A stretch of DNA of 64,000 nt from Limnochorda pilosa (GTDB taxonomy: Bacteria; Bacillota; Limnochordia; Limnochordales; Limnochordaceae), in NCBI RefSeq assembly GCF_001544015.1, contig NZ_AP014924.1, positions 2,480,001-2,544,000 on the forward strand. Direction: 5' to 3'. Both the position numbers and the translations under genes were made by a program. Below the pieces are notes generated by a model. That model worked only from the letters and a program-made list of their open reading frames with translations. It did not search any database and had not been told where the DNA came from. Positions 60,933-64,000 of this stretch are shown piece after piece; the first letter of the stretch is position 1, and each line of letters opens with the position of its first letter.

Positions 60933-62117
60933 ATGCCAGTCACCTTGCGCGACGTCGCCCGTCTCGCGGGAGTGTCCGCGGCAACTGCGTCGCTGGCCCT
61001 AAACGGCAAGGGTACCGTAAGCGCCGCCACACGCGAGCGGGTGGTCGAGGCGGCGCGTAAACTGGACTATTATCCGAACGGGTTGGCGCGGGGCCTGGTA
61101 ACCCGCTCCTCGCACACCATTGGGTTGGTGGTCCCCGACATCACCAACTCGTACTTCCACGACTTCGCGAAGGGTGTCGAGGAAGCGGCCTGGGCCGCCG
61201 GGTACACAGTCATCCTGGGAAACAGCGACCGAGAGCCAGCGACGGAGCTGCGCTACGTCAGCGTCTTGCGGGAAAAGGGGATCGACGGCCTCATCCTCGC
61301 CGGCGCCGGTGTCGCTCACCACCCGGAGCTGGCCGCACGCGTGGCGGCGCTGCAGGGCGATGGGGTGCCGGTCGTGGTCGCGGGACGCAGCTTCCTGCCC
61401 GCCCCCGCCGTCGTGGTCGAGGATGTGGCGGGAGCGATCGAGGCCACGCAACATCTGATCCGGCTGGGCCACCGGCGGGTTGCCCACATTACGGGGCCCC
61501 GCGACCACCTTACGGGGCAGGACCGCCTGGAGGGCTTTCGGTTGGCCATGAAGGCCGGAGGTCTCTCCGTCCGGGAGCACTGGGTGGTCCCGGGCGACTT
61601 CAGCGCCGACGGCGGCTTTCAAGCCATGCAGAGCTTGTTGGACCGCGCTCCTGTACCGACGGCCGTCTTCTGCGGCAATGACCTTACGGCGGTAGGGGCG
61701 ATGCGGGCAACCCGCCTGGCAGGTCTACGGATCCCTCAGGACATCTCAATCGTAGGCTTTGGCGACATCCGCCTCGCCTCCTATCTGGACCCGCCCTTGA
61801 GCACCGTGCGCGTCCCCCTTCACGAGCTGGGAAGGGCCGCAGGCGAGCGGCTTCTGCAGTTCATGACGCATGCGCGGCATGCCGCCGGGCAGGAGCAGGC
61901 AGGCGGCGGCGCTGCCCGCCTGGCGGCGAAACAGGACGGGCAACCGCTGACTATCCCCGTTCACCTGGTGATTCGGGAGTCGACGGCTCCGCCTGCTCGA
62001 TCGGGTCCCTCCCGCGTGCCCGGTTCCCCGCGCGAGCCGGTGGACCTTGCCACCGGTACGCCCCGGGAACCGGTCCGTTCAACAGCTGCATCGCCCGCTC
62101 GACGGTACGATCGATGA
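60933..62117 (+). CDS. LacI-family transcriptional regulator
   Basis: A 394-residue repressor. The N-terminal helix-turn-helix and hinge are VTLRDVARLAGVSAATASLA and RKLDYYPNGLARGL (residues 3-57); the periplasmic-binding-like sensor has TIGLVVPDITNSYFHDFAKG, VVVAGRSFL, HLIRLGHRRVAHITGP and DISIVGFGDIRLASYLDPPL. After the normal end near VIRES a proline/arginine-rich tail of about 45 residues overlaps the UbiX gene antisense. AGGAGG lies before the ATG. Divergent from the TAXI-TRAP-UbiD operon. Confidence 0.93.
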   Translation: MPVTLRDVARLAGVSAATASLALNGKGTVSAATRERVVEAARKLDYYPNGLARGLVTRSSHTIGLVVPDITNSYFHDFAKGVEEAAWAAGYTVILGNSDREPATELRYVSVLREKGIDGLILAGAGVAHHPELAARVAALQGDGVPVVVAGRSFLPAPAVVVEDVAGAIEATQHLIRLGHRRVAHITGPRDHLTGQDRLEGFRLAMKAGGLSVREHWVVPGDFSADGGFQAMQSLLDRAPVPTAVFCGNDLTAVGAMRATRLAGLRIPQDISIVGFGDIRLASYLDPPLSTVRVPLHELGRAAGERLLQFMTHARHAAGQEQAGGGAARLAAKQDGQPLTIPVHLVIRESTAPPARSGPSRVPGSPREPVDLATGTPREPVRSTAASPARRYDR

Positions 62118-62604
62118 GGTCGTTCACGGACTCCGGCCGGGTGTAGAAGGCCGGTACGGGGGGAAGCAGGATCGCCCCGATCTCAGCCAGCCTCTCGAGG
62201 ACCTGCAGGTGCCCGAGGTGCAGCGGGCTCTCCCGGACCACCAGGACCAGCGGGCGGCGCTCTTTCAGCGTAACGTCCGCGGCCCGCACCAGCAGGTTGT
62301 CGTCCAGCGAGTGCGCGATGGCCGAGGCGCTGCGAATCGAGCACGGGATGACAGCCATCCCGTCCGTGGGGAACGACCCGCTTGCGAGCGGGGCCGTGAT
62401 GTCCTGAATCCGATAGGACCTGGAGGCCAGCGCCTGAACCTGCCGGACCGTCCACTCGGTCTCGAGGGGAATCGTCTGCCGTCCCGGCCCGGTGATCACC
62501 AGGTGTGTCTCATGGCCCAGCTGACGGGCCCGCTCCAGGAACCGGATCCCGTAGATCACCCCCGAAGCCCCCGAGATCCCGACCACCCAGCGCATGTCGC
62601 CCAT
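61951..62604 (-). CDS. ubiX: Flavin prenyltransferase UbiX
   Basis: A 217-residue UbiX/Pad1 protein that prenylates FMN to give the prFMN cofactor of UbiD. Marks: MRWVVGISGASGVIYGIRFL, the SGSFPTDGMAVIPCSIRSAS loop, and LVLVVRESPLHLGHLQVLER with AEIGAILLPPVPAFYTRPES. ATG 62604 has GGAGG eight bases upstream; ATG 62595 also possible. The last 30 residues are a Pro/Arg-rich extension beyond the usual end, overlapping the LacI gene tail to tail by 167 bases. Confidence 0.95.
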   Translation of the reverse strand: MGDMRWVVGISGASGVIYGIRFLERARQLGHETHLVITGPGRQTIPLETEWTVRQVQALASRSYRIQDITAPLASGSFPTDGMAVIPCSIRSASAIAHSLDDNLLVRAADVTLKERRPLVLVVRESPLHLGHLQVLERLAEIGAILLPPVPAFYTRPESVNDLIDRTVERAMQLLNGPVPGAYRWQGPPARAGNRARGRDPIEQAEPSTPESPGERG

Positions 62605-62776
62605 CCCCCCGGCCTCCGAGGATCGCCCCCGCTCGGCCAACCGATCGCCGGGGTTCTGCGCGGTCGGCCTTCCCCGAGGTCGTCTCTGATGGCTTCCGTA
62701 TCCCCGGTCCACCTCCTCCCACCCCCGACGCGGTCATCACGCCTCGGGACGGTTGCGGGACACCGTGCGAGTCACG

Positions 62777-64000
62777 TCACTCGCCCGGTTCAGGACCGAA
62801 GAAAGCATACTCGAACCGGCCCTCGAGCAGGCACCAGAGGTAGAGGGCCAGCTCGCGCGCGTGGTAGTCGCCCCACAGGGACGACTCGCCCGCCGGAATG
62901 GCCGAGCCCGCCGGGAGATGGTCCCACCCGCGGGGGCGGTGGTAGATGGAGTGGAGGATGAGCCCCTGGTGGTCGTCGTCGCCGTTTAGGTAGGGCGGCT
63001 GGAACAAGGTGGCTGCGAGGGTCAGACCCGCCTGCCAGTACCGGTGCCCCGCCGAGCCGCGCTCCGGTTCCGTCTCGAACGACGCCTCCGGGCTGGTCTG
63101 GCCCGAATCACCCGCTGGACCTCCGGTCGCGGGGGCGGTGTCTACGCGCTTCTTGGGACCGCCGACACCGGCGAGGTACCGCCCCAGCCGGAGGAACCCC
63201 TGGGCGGCGATGGCCGCCGCCGAGCTGTCCACGGGCTCGTGGCCGTTCCATGGGTCCGAGGCTTCATGGGGGTAGGCAGCGATCCGCGGGACGTTCGGCG
63301 CGCCCGTATCCCAAAGGGGAATTCCATCGCCGAAGCTGTGCTGGAGGTAGTAGTCCGCCGTAACCCTCGCCGCCCGCTCCATCCAGCCGAGGACCGCTGC
63401 TCTGCCCCCGAACGGTGCCAGCCGTTCCTCAGGGAGCCGGGCCAGCCACTGGAGCTCTTCGGCGAAGCCCAGGATAGCCCAGGCCAACCCTCGGGTCCAG
63501 GTGGTGAAAGGCGAGTACCCCTGCTGGGTGGACGGTGCCCGGAAGCTGCCGTCCGCCACGCTGAAGACGGCCTCGTGGCAGACGCGTCCCGGCACGTCCC
63601 ACACGTCCCGCCCCTCGCCGTAGTAGACGTTGTAGCGGGCGGACGTCCAGGCGTGCTGGAGCAGGCGCCCCAGGAGGTCCACCACGCGGTCTCCCTCGTC
63701 GTGGAGTCTTTGCCCCAGAGCGTCGGCCACCGCGAGAGACCGAAGCGAGCGGATGGTGTCGATGAAGAGGGAGTGCGGGCCGTTGAAGGAGTGGATGTAC
63801 CCTGCCCCGCCCCGTTCGAGCCGGTCGTCCTCACCCGCGGGGAAGTCGGACCCGGCCCGGAGGCTCGCTCCCGGCTGTCCCCAACTCGCGGGCGCGTCCG
63901 CCGTCTCGACTGAGAGCGCTCCGGGACCGGGAAGCCGTGTCCAGCGCATGGCCTGCACGGCGCCCGACGCCCTCAGGGCCATCTCGCTTTCCCGCAGGAC
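62777..64000 (-). CDS. Glycoside hydrolase, GH88-like (unsaturated glucuronyl hydrolase type), 5' end outside window
   Basis: At least 400 residues; the frame stays open to the window edge upstream of the ATG at 63982, so the true start may lie outside. The alpha/alpha-barrel pattern of GH88/GH105 is visible in TTWTRGLAWAILGFAEELQW, DGIPLWDTGAPNVPRIAAYP, and NGHEPVDSSAAAIAAQGFLR (the last with the conserved D-S-S-A-A-A). Gly/Pro/Glu-rich linker near PATGGPAGDSGQTSPE. No signal peptide in the visible part, so it probably acts on imported unsaturated disaccharides. Separate from the UbiX transcription unit by 172 bases. Confidence 0.75.
   Translation of the reverse strand, partial: VLRESEMALRASGAVQAMRWTRLPGPGALSVETADAPASWGQPGASLRAGSDFPAGEDDRLERGGAGYIHSFNGPHSLFIDTIRSLRSLAVADALGQRLHDEGDRVVDLLGRLLQHAWTSARYNVYYGEGRDVWDVPGRVCHEAVFSVADGSFRAPSTQQGYSPFTTWTRGLAWAILGFAEELQWLARLPEERLAPFGGRAAVLGWMERAARVTADYYLQHSFGDGIPLWDTGAPNVPRIAAYPHEASDPWNGHEPVDSSAAAIAAQGFLRLGRYLAGVGGPKKRVDTAPATGGPAGDSGQTSPEASFETEPERGSAGHRYWQAGLTLAATLFQPPYLNGDDDHQGLILHSIYHRPRGWDHLPAGSAIPAGESSLWGDYHARELALYLWCLLEGRFEYAFFGPEPGE

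Noticed and set aside
1-64000. CRISPR array, tRNA or rRNA genes
   Set aside because: No regularly spaced direct repeats and no tRNA- or rRNA-like segments were found on reading through the gaps by eye.

Overview
The window is high-GC bacterial DNA. It has strong purine-rich ribosome binding sites, frequent GTG/TTG starts and many 4-nt ATGA/GTGA/TTGA stop-start overlaps. With a flagellin, Maf, MCP and several TRAP-TAXI carriers, this fits a motile, probably heterotrophic Gram-positive-type organism. A high-GC Bacillota lineage such as Limnochordia or Symbiobacteriaceae relatives is my guess from gene style, not a measured placement. No rRNA, tRNA or CRISPR array was seen.

Layout. 1-2.4 kb: the start of a sugar-type ABC importer operon (minus). 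2.6-4.5 kb: small hypothetical genes, a consensus promoter with a long leader, and the wreck of an M20 peptidase gene. 4.5-7.8 kb: a peptide/nickel-type ABC importer (binding protein plus two permeases, ATPases absent). 8-12 kb: RecQ, a toxin-antitoxin pair and two decayed toxin-antitoxin remnants. 12-24.7 kb: a catabolic island with two complete TAXI/TRAP importers. A minus-strand operon (TAXI-TRAP-GntR) diverges from a plus-strand operon of a 6PGDH-like oxidoreductase, a DUF6282 hydrolase, a GalB-like PIG-L hydratase and a GalC/LigK-like aldolase. An IclR regulator, an EPSP-synthase-like enzyme and the second TAXI/TRAP pair follow. 24.7-26.8 kb: a chemoreceptor.

27-37 kb is accessory DNA. 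An AlbA_2/Schlafen-type gene is broken by an IS1634-like element. It is followed by a tightly coupled minus-strand operon of a 2019-residue STAND-like P-loop ATPase, a 461-residue protein ending in a HEPN-like RNTLAH motif, and an overlapping 43-residue double-CxxC zinc ribbon. I regard this as the best candidate for an undescribed (probably defensive) system.

38-47.4 kb is a flagellin glycosylation island: six genes for a nonulosonic (legionaminic-type) acid and its CMP activation, facing maf, an unknown gene and a short flagellin. The flagellin has a near-perfect sigma-28 promoter and a strong terminator. 47.7-53.8 kb holds two Rpn-type nuclease paralogues (one with lost active-site residues), a tyrosine recombinase, a DUF4058 gene, an SNF2 helicase wreck, an SDR oxidoreductase and a kinase-like fragment.

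53.9-62.6 kb is a third carrier locus: TAXI-TRAP-DUF6282-DapA-like aldolase/lyase-UbiD decarboxylase in one minus-strand operon. It is divergent from a LacI regulator whose promoter overlaps a 22-bp palindrome. UbiX, the prFMN synthase UbiD needs, lies beyond and overlaps the LacI gene tail to tail. The window ends inside a GH88-like glycoside hydrolase gene. The two TRAP regions together suggest uptake and degradation of aromatic or tricarboxylic acids.
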